From Candolleomyces eurysporus (Eukaryota > Basidiomycota > Agaricomycetes > Agaricales > Psathyrellaceae), in assembly GCA_027579435.1 (NCBI GenBank), contig JANBPK010001634.1, positions 1 to 20,767 on the forward strand: DNA of 20,767 nucleotides, in the 5' to 3' direction. Shown here piece by piece: positions 9,384 through 19,571 of this stretch. Below the pieces are notes generated by a model. The model saw only the letters and a program-made list of their open reading frames with translations. It was not told the DNA's origin and made no database searches. The position numbers and the translations under genes were made by a program. Numbering within the stretch: position 1 is the stretch's first letter; the number at the start of each line of letters is the position of its first letter.

Positions 9384-12300
9384 TCAACATTTAGAAATGT
9401 CAAGAATATAGACTCTGCCATTTCCACAGCCAATGGCTGCAAGTGAGAATGTAGAGTCAAATGACAGATCAAGAACATCCCAGCTTGAGGGAAACCAGCA
9501 AATTGGAACTGGTGTTGGCAACAAATTCAAGCCAATCAGTTTGACTCTAACCAATCCAGAAACAGATGGGGTGTGTTTTTTCAGGTTTGCATAAAATGTT
9601 GAAGAGTTGGAAAAAATCATAAAAAAATGTTCATCTTCAAGAGTGGCAAGAAGGGTTCCTGCTTGGCTGTCCCACAGGCGCACTGTCTTGTCATATGATC
9701 CAGATGCCAGCNTTTGCCCATCAGGTGANAANGCAACANTGNTTACNNAATTGGAATGGCCTTCAAGAGTGGCAAGAAGTGTTCCTGCTTGACTGTCCCA
9801 CAGGCACACTGTGTTGTCATATGATCCAGATGCCAGCCTTTGTCCATCAGGTGAAAAGGTAATACTGTTTACCCCATCAGAGTGATCCTGCAAAACCGCA
9901 AGCTCCAATGGCCACGTCATATCTCCTTTGTTGATGCATACTCCATCATTTTGCTTTTGATACACCTTATGAATGATTGTTTGCTTTGGTGCAAGAGGTA
10001 TGCAAGACCAATATATATGCAGAGGTGCCCTTTTGATAATGTTAGAGTTCAGCAAAAGAAATCTTTGGCCATCTTGAAACATTTTTTTTTGTTGAGTTCA
10101 AGCTACCATCAGCATGACTTGCCTAGCATTATTGTGATATATTTGAGTGAACATTTAGTGGTTGAAACTATAGAAACTGCACATACCAGCATAACCAAGG
10201 CTTTTTCCAATGCAGTGTGTGCTACATCCAGCTGTTTGATGCAAGCCAATGCTTCCAGCCAATGCATTAGATGCTCCTTTGAAAATTCATCCAACAGGGC
10301 CATAAGATTTGGGTCCATTCTTTTTAGTTTGCTTAGGTGATTGGCCCAATAGCAGGCTGCATATTGCAATTCTTGTAAAATGTGCTTTGTATTCAGGCCT
10401 TCTTTGAGCAAATCATCCAGGTCTTTGAACTGGTCCTCAGAAGGTGCAGGCACTCTGCAAATATTCATTGTAAGTTGCCTGTTCATCACTTGCAAGCAAT
10501 ACTTGGCCAATTCAAAATGATGCTCCTCTTCTACAATTTGGAACTCAAAAGGACAAGAGGAGCCAGTGATAAAGTCAGGAAAAGATTTGTGGTGCACTTT
10601 GTAAGTGAGAGCAGAGCCTTCACCTGATGGAGCAAGAATTGAATGCAGGTTTCCCAAAGTAGCCTTGACTGCATCTTCTTTCTGATCTAATAGGCTTGCT
10701 AAAGCCACAGCAGAAAGAGGAGTCTGCAGAACTATGATGGCACCAACAATGATTTTAAATCGCCTGAGCCACTTCTCTGCATTTTCAGCAGGTTTAGCAG
10801 ATTCAAGCACATAGAGATATAATCACCCAGTTGAGATAGTGAGCTAGGAGTTTCAGACTGCAAATTTAGAAGGCTTGCAAGTTGTCCTTTAGGATCCAGA
10901 TGTTTCTTATCAAGTATGAATTTGATAGCAGTANGATGCATAGATAAAGAGTTTCCCNAGACNAACTTGGCAAGNTTTAGCCTTGTCCTCCACTGTTGGT
11001 TGCCAGCCAGGGTTGCATGATTCCCCAAGAACCTCCTGGATTTTGAGTGGAGACAGACAGTAGTTGACATATAGAGAAATATTCTGCTCAACTATCAGGT
11101 CTTCTATTTCCTGAAGATGGAAAATATTTGCATTTGGTGTGCCCATATACTTGGTTCTCAGTTCTAGCTCTGGACGACTGGTAAGGAGCACCTTGACATT
11201 TGGCAACTGAGAGATTGAGGACATGATCAGGGTCAGAACTGCTGAGCCATCTGGTTCAACACATTCATCTAGAGCATCAAACACCAGAACAAGTGGAGTT
11301 GCTCTTTGCTCAAGCAGTGGATACAGTGGCTTGGCCACAAGCAAATTGAACTGCTGAGTGAGAACTTTGTCTAGAGCTTCAGGGTTCCTAGTAATGGCAG
11401 CTGCAATGGCCTTTCCATAGGATGCGTCATAGCGAGCCAGCTGGTATGCAATGGTATGCACAAAGCACAAAGATGTCTTTCGATCCTCCTGATCTCGAGA
11501 AAAGAAAAAGGTAGCCCCAAGACAGTTGATGGCGGGGTCTGCAGCACGTTGTGCCACAGTTATAGCCACTGTAGACTTGCCAATCCCAGCAATCCCGTCA
11601 AGAATATACAGTGGAGGGTTATGGCCATCAGCAGCGGCACCAATCATCCACCGCCCAACATTAGCCAACAGGGTGGAGCGCGTGCCCTCAAAGCATGGCA
11701 TGATCTTGGCCGCAACCGCCTGTGAGTCATAAGCAGCGCCAGGAACCCGCTTGAGTCGGTCAAGAGTAGAATTCTGCTTGCCCAGTTAATGGATTTCTTG
11801 ATGGACAGACAGAGAACAAACCTCAGAGTGCTCCGCCTGGTCCTGAACAGCGCTGAGGATGTCAGCCAAGACAATTGTTCCTGCAATATGATTTTCAATC
11901 TACCAAGGATGAATCACTTCAGCGAGGATCGTACAGCAGTGTCCTAGAAACGTACCCAAAAGCAGTGCAAGAGTCCATCGAGGCTCTTGTTTGCCTCCTT
12001 GAGAACTTCAACATCATCCTCCACCAGCACATACGCCATAAATCCCGTTGACTTCTCCTTATTTGCAGTCTCCAAAGTGGCCCATATCCCCCTGAAGCCA
12101 GACCCCAGTTACTGGAAGTTAGACCGAGTATTCAAGGAAAAATACATACTCCACAAGACGTCCAATGCTATCCCTCAGATCCTTCGACAGGGACGTTGTA
12201 TCCTTCCCTTTGATAACATTTACAATGCTGGAGCCCAAGAGGTCGCAACGTTTCTTCAGAATCTCCACCTCTTCCTTGTTCGACTCGACTTTCTATGCAA

Positions 12301-12764
12301 CACTTGAGCGACGTGCACGAAACAAAAATGGAATGTACGCATACCTCAATGACGTCCACCACTTTCAGCAATGCTTCGGCAGGACCTTTGAATGGCTCTG
12401 GAACGAGGGTAACAGCGATACCCAGTGCAGTCTTGAATGTCCCCATCGCAACAGCCCGTATCTTGGAGGAACCCTCAGCATCTTGAGGCATTGTTCCCCC
12501 CTCTCCCTCGTTCTTCGGCTTGCCTCGATCTAGCAACGACTTGACACGCTTTTCTAACTTGTGCGTGCCCCTTTCCACTTTTGTCTTCCCTTTATCATAC
12601 TTATCCCCCACCCACGCTCTAAATCCCCTGGTTGTGCTAGGGGGTCGACCGCCATCGGTGCCTGGCGTCGCAGTCTGAGACGGGATCGGTGTGTTGCTCT
12701 CCGGATTGTCCGAGTCGGGAAGGCCATGGTTGTCTCCTCCTCCAGAGTGAGTGAATTCGGCCAT
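9384..12764 (-). CDS. NLR-2: NACHT-WD40 NOD-like receptor
   Basis: STAND-type NLRs of mushrooms use a NACHT ATPase as a switch and WD40 repeats as sensor. The model reads leftward from the ATG at 12762-12764. Exons are 12345-12764, 12150-12292, 11956-12091, 11822-11899, 10187-11773 and about 9384-10102, with GT-AG introns of 48-84 bp. The N-terminal about 280 residues include VPEPFKGPAEALLKVVDVIE and a charged helix (VESNKEEVEILKKR). NACHT has Walker A GIAGIGKST (about residues 319-327), Walker B LVLVFDALDE (about 420-429) and LLTSRPE (about 455-461). A helical region (ESAKPAENAEKWLRRFKIIV) and two WD40 repeats follow, then a C-terminal WD-like end (RVYILDISKC). Two frame breaks are seen: an N insertion at 10934, probably artefactual, and an apparent one-base loss near 10822. 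It may be functional if both are errors. Confidence 0.85.
9633..9884 (-). repeat. Two tandem WD40 repeats of 42 residues in NLR-2
   Basis: Repeat A (9759-9884) and repeat B (9633-9758) each encode 42 residues, from HSDG/HSN to LLATLE. They share SPDGQ, LASGSYD, TVxLWDSQAGTLLATLE and are almost identical at the DNA level in their second halves. Seven or more N bases fall in repeat B. Such near-identical repeats are known in fungal NLRs that diversify by unequal exchange. The number shown may be lower than the true number if an array was collapsed in assembly. Confidence 0.82.
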
Positions 12765-13326
12765 ATCAGTGAGTTGGTGAGTTGGTACGAAAAGCTTGGT
12801 TGGATCGCAAAGTTTCAACAGTGGATGGTGGTCCAAGTTCAAGTTGCGGTGAGAGAGCGTCGAGGCAGTCCTGTCACTGATGCTGATCATCGATGACCGT
12901 CCCGTGACTCTGCAGTTGGGCGTCCATCTCCAGTCAGTTTCGGCCGATGCTTCGCAAGAGCCGATATACTCTCGAGGTAATCCCGATGGCTGACGAATCG
13001 CGGATTCAGGAAGATCTGATAAGATATCGCACCTACTGAACAATCGTGAGCCCTCAAAGCAACAAGGGCTGTGGAAATGCTAGTTAAATGTATATCGAAC
13101 ATATGGGTTTCGAATATCCAAGCAGTAAACGTAAATCGAGATCGAGTCCACCACCCAAGCCGCAAGGCCCAAGATACCGAGCCCGAGGCGCCTCGTCCGC
13201 GGAAGTCAAATGTGACTCTACGCACAAAACAATCAGCCATCCCGTCCAACTCGTGCGCAAAGAACCAAGAAGAGACGGAGAAGTAACAATCACCCAGCTC
13301 CCCTCCTGCCTATGTTACCTTCCACG
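12765..13326. other. NLR-2 5' flank and spacer to Hsp70-like pseudogene
   Basis: This is the counterpart of 1304-1586 plus 2256-2533 of unit 1, uninterrupted by the transposon; the vacant insertion site is near ACAATCGTGAGCCCTC (13040-13055). A plus-strand open frame at about 13077-13289 (PRPRKSNVTLR, ending EETEK) has a relative in unit 1, but the amino-acid differences are many and unit 1 has no start codon, so I do not call it a gene. The NLR-2 promoter probably lies here. Confidence 0.45.
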
Positions 13327-15245
13327 CTATCCAACACCTGGGCATGAACTGGGCATAGAACCGGGCCCTATTCGAAGTGGCCGCATTCTGCTGCAAGGCA
13401 GAGCGGTGAGATCAACAGTCCATTTGCACAATTCGAGTGTTTCATCCTAGTCCATGTATCGCATGATTTGATTGGAGCCGCTGGTGTAGAGAGTAGGGAT
13501 GAAGGAGGAGCCTATCAGACAGTTTAGACCAGCTTAAAGTGTGCAGATTAGGATAGGAAGAAGTCGACGTACCATGGGGTGATCGGAAGAATTTGCTTCA
13601 AACAGTTCAGCACATAGCACCGGCAGAGGAGAGTTTTCCAACAAACTTCTAGAATTTCGTTGTGAGACGTTGCCTAAAACAACTCAATATCCGAAGTTGA
13701 GATAGGCGACAGAAATGACGCACCCTTTCCTAACAGCCGCCCCTTTTGACACGAGGTATTGCAACCTATCAAGCCCGCACAACTCGTCAACAAGCTACGA
13801 GAGCAGAAACCGAAAGTCCACATAGCGATTCTCACAAATAGCAGCAACAGCATCACCATTTTCGCTATACGCAGGCTTCTTTAGCCAGTCTTCCTGTTCC
13901 GCGAGCAACTCAACCTACTCGCAACAATGTAAACGCCCAAAGCCTACGATCGACAAATAAATCCGTGCCTTCATAATATATCGAAACCAAGCTCCTCTTC
14001 GCTGCAACATTACGAAGCGTTGGAGTATCTGCATCAGGAGGACGAGCGATGAGCGGAATCAACTTTCCGAACTGCTGCTACGCAATTCGAGAGTAAGTAT
14101 GTCGGCTTCGGTGAAACGGTTCGGTAAGCCTTACCTCAACACGTTGCCTCGGATAATTGCTACCGGCGAGACCTCCAATGAGTAGGAGTGCGTGTATAGG
14201 TCAGTCGACTCTAGCGAGTTGCTCTTCGAGTAGTTGGCAACAGAATCAGCAAATAGCAGAATGGGAAAAAATACACGGGAACAATACCCACCTGATCTAT
14301 GACAGAGCTGAAGACTTTTCTTCTGAGCAAATCGCCCGGTACCGACAGCTGTCCATTGATCGGTTCAACTGTAAGATCGTGAGGGTCTCTGGCGTTGAAG
14401 CAAGTGAAATGAAACATGTCTTCTACAAGAAGACAAGATGGTTTATCCCAGGTACAATGATCGCAACCAGAGAAACTCACCATTGCCTTTGCCGCCGGAA
14501 TAATTCGGCCTATCGGTTTCGCTGAACGAGTGCACCGGGAAGACACATCGGGAAGTAAGGATCGAACACCGGGGCTTCACCTTCTGTGAAACAAACCAGT
14601 GAAGCAGGGTCGAGGTGCGCAGGATGGTCCACCAAAGGTGTCTGATCGAGAGCCTGAGTTAGCAAAGAGACGCGACTTCGAAAACAACGCAGGGCACCTT
14701 GACAAGCTCCCGAAATCTCAAACAGGAAAAACTACCATATTTCGCTCCAACCGAGCATACATCTCTGCAATTTCAAGGTGCGTCATCTGCTCGATAATCC
14801 CCAGCAGGCCGAGGGCGGGGTCATCAGTATTGAACTACACAATGACATGATAATTAAGACTCACCTTTTCCCCGGCCAAATCAATGATACCACCACGAGC
14901 GTTGCAGACCATGAAGTTCTATCAGGACTTCGCGAATGGTGAGGGTTCGTGGGGTGCGCACAATAACCCGCAGCGGCCTCGGGGTCGTAACTGGACAGAG
15001 ACTGGCAACGGGGCCTGCTGTGCTTGATTTCACAGCCTCTCACGGCCCAGGCCGCTGGAACTGCGAGCCGTACCTCCGCCGTGTCTATGAGAATAAGAAT
15101 CATTAGAATCGGTACGCGAAAACNGCGAGGAGAGAAAGCCAAGATACTGACTGGGAGCAGCAACAGCTCAGATGTCCCTGGTGATCTGATACTTGGTGTA
15201 CTCCCAGAGGCAGTCGATGATGAGGTCGATGGGTCTCTTCCCGGG
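13327..15245 (-). pseudogene. Hsp70-like ATPase pseudogene, unit 2
   Basis: This is the fuller of the two Hsp70-like copies. From the 5' end: PGKRPIDLIIDCLWEYTKYQ (to 15245, after a CTACAG acceptor), TAEVRLAVPAAWAVRGCEI, DPEAAAGYCAHP, the phosphate-binding block NFMVCNARGGIIDLA, THLEIAEMYARLE, MFHFTCFNARDPHDLTVEP, HALLLIGGLAGSNY, QQFGKLIPLIARPPDAD, VELLAEQEDWLKKPAYSENG, LQYLVSKGAAVRKG, QRLTTKF and ELCKWTVDLT, with a stop at 13327-13329. These match the order of actin-fold ATPase motifs in fungal Hsp70-like proteins. Defects include a frame change between the HCAHP-like and NFMVC segments, a lost splice donor after CENR (CTATGT where unit 1 has GTATGT), and GC in place of a GT donor after YYEG. 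The exons upstream of PGKRP are missing, replaced by the Pop8-like gene. Confidence 0.74.
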
Positions 15246-15311
15246 CTGTAGGCAGCCAGAGATGAGTCAGCGAGTGTTCGATGTCGACAACAGCTGTTGT
15301 CATCTCCAACG

Positions 15312-15698
15312 ATGTCGAGTCCACCTCTCCACCCAACGACCAAACACTACATCCACTTTTCCATTACACCACCTCTCGAAGATGCATTGCGACTGCGGAA
15401 ATCGCTCTCAGACGCGCTCGACCAGACTTTTGGAGCCACGTCTGCCGCTGTCAACATCGATGTTCTGTGGTTGACGAAAGACGGGGAGGACGTGGTGTTG
15501 AGGGTGCATTCTGAGTGAGTCGAGGCAAGCTACACAACGCAATAAGCGAGTGATGAGGTCACCGCCAACTTATGTAATTCCTACAGCCTCCATCACATCC
15601 GTAGCCTTGAAAGACTCGTCCAACTGCCTCGGTCGCAGGCCGGATGGATTCAACTGGTCCCTCGTACGTCTTGCTCTTCTCCAAGAACGAATGCATGA
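15312..15698 (+). CDS. Pop8-like small protein (putative RNase P/MRP subunit), intact copy
   Basis: The model is join(15312..15514, 15587..15698), 104 codons, with a 72 bp intron (GTGAGT to CTACAG). The frame stays open across the splice. The start MSSPPLHPTT is followed by HYIHFSITPP, a long helix (LRLRKSLSDALDQTFGA) and a strand-rich part (VNIDVLWLTKDGEDVVLRVH). This HY(x)FS(x)(T/S)PP plus helix plus VLW pattern resembles basidiomycete proteins of the Pop8 family, small subunits of the RNase P and RNase MRP ribonucleoproteins that cut tRNA 5' ends and pre-rRNA. The family call is from memory of the pattern and is moderate. The ATG at 15312 is preferred over non-ATG starts upstream. The neighbouring Hsp70-like pseudogene is divergent and lies about 66 bp away. 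Three decayed relatives lie at 4735, 8708 and 19572. Confidence 0.6.
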
Positions 15699-15870
15699 CG
15701 TTCATAGTCTTGCTTGCCGACAGGACTATCTTTGGGTAGCTGTGCTCGCAACGCCTCCTGCCCAGGTCATTTTGAAGGCGGGCGCCCACATCGTCTACCC
15801 CAACCACCATAGCCTCAACGAGTAGATCCACAACCGCAACCGCGACCACAACATCCGTTACTGGCTCACA

Positions 15871-17260
15871 TGGACATACAAAGGCTGCTACAACGATGTC
15901 TCCACCTCGGAGACTAGCAACACAATCTCCAAGTGCCTCGCTACCTGCGTCAGCAAAGGCTTTGCCTTTGGAAGTGTCGAGTACGGAAGGGAATGTTACT
16001 GTGGGACAAAGGTTCGAGATGGAGCCTTCTTCAATTCGAATGGGGAGTGCAGTGTGTCGTGTGCCGGAAATTGTGAGAGTCCTGCCTATTTTCGTATAAA
16101 GAGGAGATACTAATACTACTTATCTTCAGCTGCGGAGACATGTGGAAACGACTCGCTATCTACTCCCGCCTTTCAACCACTGGGAAGACCGCAGCGCCTA
16201 CTACGACCCCGATGAGCGGCGTAACGTGGGTCTATCAAGGATGCTACCCCGATAACACCAATCAGCGAATCCCGTACGATGCAAGATCCACCTCAGAGTC
16301 GACGGACACGAATATTCAAGTGCCTGTCGACATGTGCTTCGCGCGGGTACGAATCTAGCGGTATCGAGTATGGGAGAGAGTACTACTGTGGAAGCGTCAT
16401 TCGAAGCGGTGTGACGACTGGGTCCAGTGGGCTATGGCATGTAGTGGCACAATGGTAGGTGTTCTTTCCTTGCTTCGAACGCTATTGATGGCTGATTGCT
16501 TTGCTTTCCAGCGAACGAGAAATGCGGTGACGGGAATAGGATTGCGATCTATTCCAGGCCGTCGTCGTCGTCAAGTGGTAGCCCGACAACAACCACGTCC
16601 ACCACCTCAGCCACGACCATCAGTACTCCACGGCTACAGGCACTGTCTCAGTGAAAGGGTTTACTCCCAAAGGATGGGTGGCAGAGGGAACGACTGGAAG
16701 TAGGATGCCAGCTATTCTCGCAGCGATATGACGCCCCACGTCTGCAACTCGCTCTGCTCCGTGTACCGGTTCGCTGGAGTGGAATACGGGTGCTTAGTTT
16801 CCATCGACTCCTATTAAATGCCTGTCACTGACTACTGGTTTTCGAATGTTATTGCGGTAACAGCGTAGCCAACAACGGTGCCACGGGTTCCACAATTGCC
16901 TCCTCCAACTGTGCCTCGACCTGCCCAGCGACTTTTCCGAAAGATTAGCACCGTCTGGAACGGCGACGGGTGTTACATCAACACCGCTGATCAAAAGAGG
17001 ATACGCTACCTTGAGCGGCTCGATGACGACGGAGAGGTGTTTGAGCACCTGTTCGGAGCGTTTGCTGCGACGCAGAATGGGATGCAGTGCTTTTATGAGA
17101 ATTCAGTATCCAAGTCGGGGTCGTTGGGATACGAGTGCCAGGAGTGTAGTATGCAGGTCCAGGTACGCTTTCGGTTTTGTGCCAATAGATGCCTCCGTGT
17201 TCTGACGATAGATTTTGTGTTGCTCCAGGTAATTTGGCTCAGAATTGCGGTGCTGGGTAG
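15871..17260 (+). pseudogene. Multi-WSC-domain protein pseudogene, unit 2
   Basis: Four WSC-type modules are traceable. WSC1 (from 15871) is open through WTYKGCYNDVSTSETSN, VEYGRECYCGTKVRDG and NGECSVSCAGN, but lacks 30 nt that unit 1 has. After an intron, TAETCGN-type sequence loses frame because seven bases present in unit 1 are missing. WSC2 (about 16230-16440) reads YQGCYPDNTNQRIPYD and, in another frame, YESSGIEYGREYYCG. WSC3 (about 16640-16950) keeps RFAGVEYG and NSVANNGATGSTIAS but has stops. WSC4 (from about 16960) reads GDGCYINTADQKRI and GMQCFYENSVSKSGS, ending at a TAG at 17258-17260 where unit 1 has a Trp codon. It is a clear pseudogene of a cysteine-rich, wall-associated type protein. 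Confidence 0.75.
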
Positions 17261-17868
17261 AGGAATAGTCTAAAGCATCAGGATGTCTGGATGATACCCT
17301 CCCTTTTGCGTTTTCTTTTCTTTCCAACTTCGTTGTAAATGGGTCAAAGCGCTGGTGTATACTCACTGAAGAAGACAATATCAAACTTATTCCAGTTCAC
17401 GTCGCTCTCCGAGTGAATCGCTGCAGCCACGACNGATGGTAAGAAGCCACAATCGTTCGCACTCTGCCTAACTTTGCCTTCTTGTCCTGCTTAAACCGCA
17501 AAGACGACTAGCAGGGTGCGTTACAGCAAGCTGCGTAAGACCTTCTCCCAAAGACTCTAGTGCGAGGCACGAGGAGACAGGCGTTTTGAAGAAGGCGAAA
17601 GAGGAAACAGGATGGGAGCGACACCTCCGAAAGAAAATAGAGAAGACACAGCCACCTAACTACCCTCTTTTCCACTCGCCTTTGCCCAGCCATAGGCTTT
17701 CTCTTCCCCTCACCTGCTCTGATTAGTGCACCAGAAGGCTCTTAAAAGGCGAGAAATTCAGGAATATAGGCGAACTAACTCGAATCTGATACGCCGTTTC
17801 ATATCAACAGTCGGAAAACATTCCTGGGGATCCTGTTCGAGTCCAGACGCTCCAAAACAACCTAAAAG
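17261..17868. other. Intergenic region between WSC and La pseudogenes, unit 2
   Basis: This is homologous to both ends of 6052-6961, with the unit 1-specific middle absent. It keeps the segment before the La start (CTTTTCCACTCGCCTTTGCC, CAGAAGGCTCTTAAAAGGCG, TTTCATATCAACAGTCGG), likely the old La promoter. An N at 17434 replaces a G found in unit 1. No gene is seen. Confidence 0.4.
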
Positions 17869-19428
17869 ATGGCCGAATCTACGACTACCCCCACTGTCTC
17901 GACCACCGTTTAATGTGCTGGTAAATCTATGGCCGTCAGCCCCACCGCACCTGCCGGAGATGTCGAGAAGGCGAAGAAATAAGGTGTGTACACTAACTAC
18001 AACTCAATCCGAGATTTTCCTGACGACTTCGCAGTCGAATATTACTATGCCGACTCCAACTTGCCCTATGACAAGTGCGTCGTCCCTCTCTACACGCTCT
18101 GCTTCGTCTACTCAATCTCGTTTCCTAGGTTCATGTGGACGCTCTGCGACAAAGACCCGGAACACTGGATCTCCATCTCCACCATGGCCTCCTTCAAACG
18201 CAGCCGCGAACACACATCCCATGGCTCCGAATGGCTCGTCTTCGCCCTCCGTTCCTCCACCTTCCTCAAAGTCAACTCCGCCGGCGACAAAGTCCGCCGA
18301 ACGAACCCAAGGACGCCTTCGAGGAGCGCAGCATCTACGCTCAAGGCTTCCCAGAGGACGAGGATGCGACTCTGCAGCAGCGCCTGGAAGCTTTCTCCTA
18401 TAAGCTCTGTCAGGATGCGGAGGGACGAAAACGAACAGTTCAAATGCTGTCTTCGCAGAGTTTGCGGAATTCCGAGACGGTGGACAAGTTCTTGAAGGCC
18501 CGACCCTAGACCCACGTTCGCGGGTAGCGAGCTCCTCATTATGCCCGTCCAAGGCGGATTACTGTGACATCAAGATCAAGGAGAAGGGTTGACGGGGAAG
18601 GCTGCTGTGCACAAGAGAGAAACCATTGCCAAGGGACGTGGGTTCGACGTGTTCAAGGGGATGAAGAGCGGAGGAGACAAACCGAAGCAACACAACGAAG
18701 CCATCCTCGAGTACATCGGCAACCGAATCACCATCCGCAGGGATTACGAGGGCAACGGCTCGGTGGATCCTGAAGATGTACCTCTTGTCCGAGGCGCGAC
18801 ATTGGGGTTCGACGGGTGTGGAAATGATTGTACTTGGAGCGATATCAAGGATCCATTGAAGGAAATCTTTGAAGGGAGGCCGCCATATATCAAGTATTCC
18901 CGTGGAGACGACTTTGGGTTGGTTCGGTTCCACAAGGCGCTCACAGAAGAGGAGATCAGCTCTATGAAGGAGTTGGTAAAAAAGGTGAACGCAAAGGAAG
19001 CTATGCGGAACTTGCCTCCGCCCCTCTTTCTGCTCTCTAACGGTTGGTTACTGATCGTTCCAGAGAGGGACGAAAAAGCTTTCCAAATCGAACGTGGGCA
19101 AGTCACTGCAAAGAGTGCCTTCATCTAACTCGACAAAACCACTGGCAAGGGATTGCATGGTGGAGGTCGCGGAGGTAAAGGCGGACGTGGTAGTTGTGGT
19201 GGCCGTGGGGGAGGTGGTCGTGGTGGAGGCAGTCGTGGCGGTGGCCGTGCTGGAAACAACTCCATGCCCGCTGCTGCTGCCGAACGTGCTGAAGAGGCCG
19301 ACGTGGAAGCGAGGCGATGAGCCCGACGGTGGACCATACGCAGGAATGAGAGGCACCAACGCTCTTCCTGCTTTGGCCAGGACGAGAGTGCAACCAAAAA
19401 GCAAAGGGTCGATGGGGGGTCATCTTAA
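17869..19428 (+). pseudogene. La-type RNA-binding protein pseudogene, unit 2
   Basis: This is the full-length relic of the La gene at 7021-8553. The conserved upstream ATG (17869) gives MAESTTTPTVSTTV and stops. The second ATG (17929) reaches EKAKK and meets TAA where unit 1 has CAA (Gln), just before intron 1. Exon 3 starts well (FMWTLCDKDPEHW), then loses 13 nt after VRRT, more in the RRM1 region, and has further indels near 18500-18590. The xRRM part is open again (GATLGFDGCGNDCTWSDIK, PPYIKYSRGDDFGLVRF). The third-intron donor is gone, and a second CAA-to-TAA change ends the frame after KSAFI at 19126-19128. The RGG tract persists in other frames. No working La protein can be made from it. 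Confidence 0.88.
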
Positions 19429-19571
19429 ATTGGTCCAACTGTGTTTATTTTAGCTACTCTGTGCTTTGTGCCAACATTGCGACTGTTCCTGCGCCTGCTT
19501 GGTCATCACAAATCCAAAATATTCGCAACATTTTCGACAATTATTGAGGTGGAAGCTTGCTACCTCCAACT

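Larger units (their letters stand above)
1..11454. repeat. Tandem unit 1 (left-truncated at an arbitrary point in NLR)
   Basis: Position 1 aligns with 11455. The unit contains, in order, NLR 5' part (minus), Hsp70-like (minus), Pop8 scrap, WSC and La (plus), Pop8-like relic (plus), then the 3' part and NACHT of the next NLR. The same order and orientation recur from 11455 on. The offset between matching points falls from about 11454 in the NACHT exon to about 10890 in the WD40 end because of indels such as the transposon at 1587 and the 617 bp Hsp70 deletion. Confidence 0.9.

Noticed and set aside
14540..14620. tRNA-like GTTCGATCC string on the minus strand
   Set aside because: The flanking bases do not form a T-arm or acceptor stem; the stretch lies within the Hsp70-like pseudogene region.
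17860..19130. Repeat-induced point mutation as the cause of the La pseudogene stops
   Set aside because: Both key stops are CA-to-TA changes, but aligned exons show many transversions and indels and no excess of C-to-T, so ordinary decay fits better.
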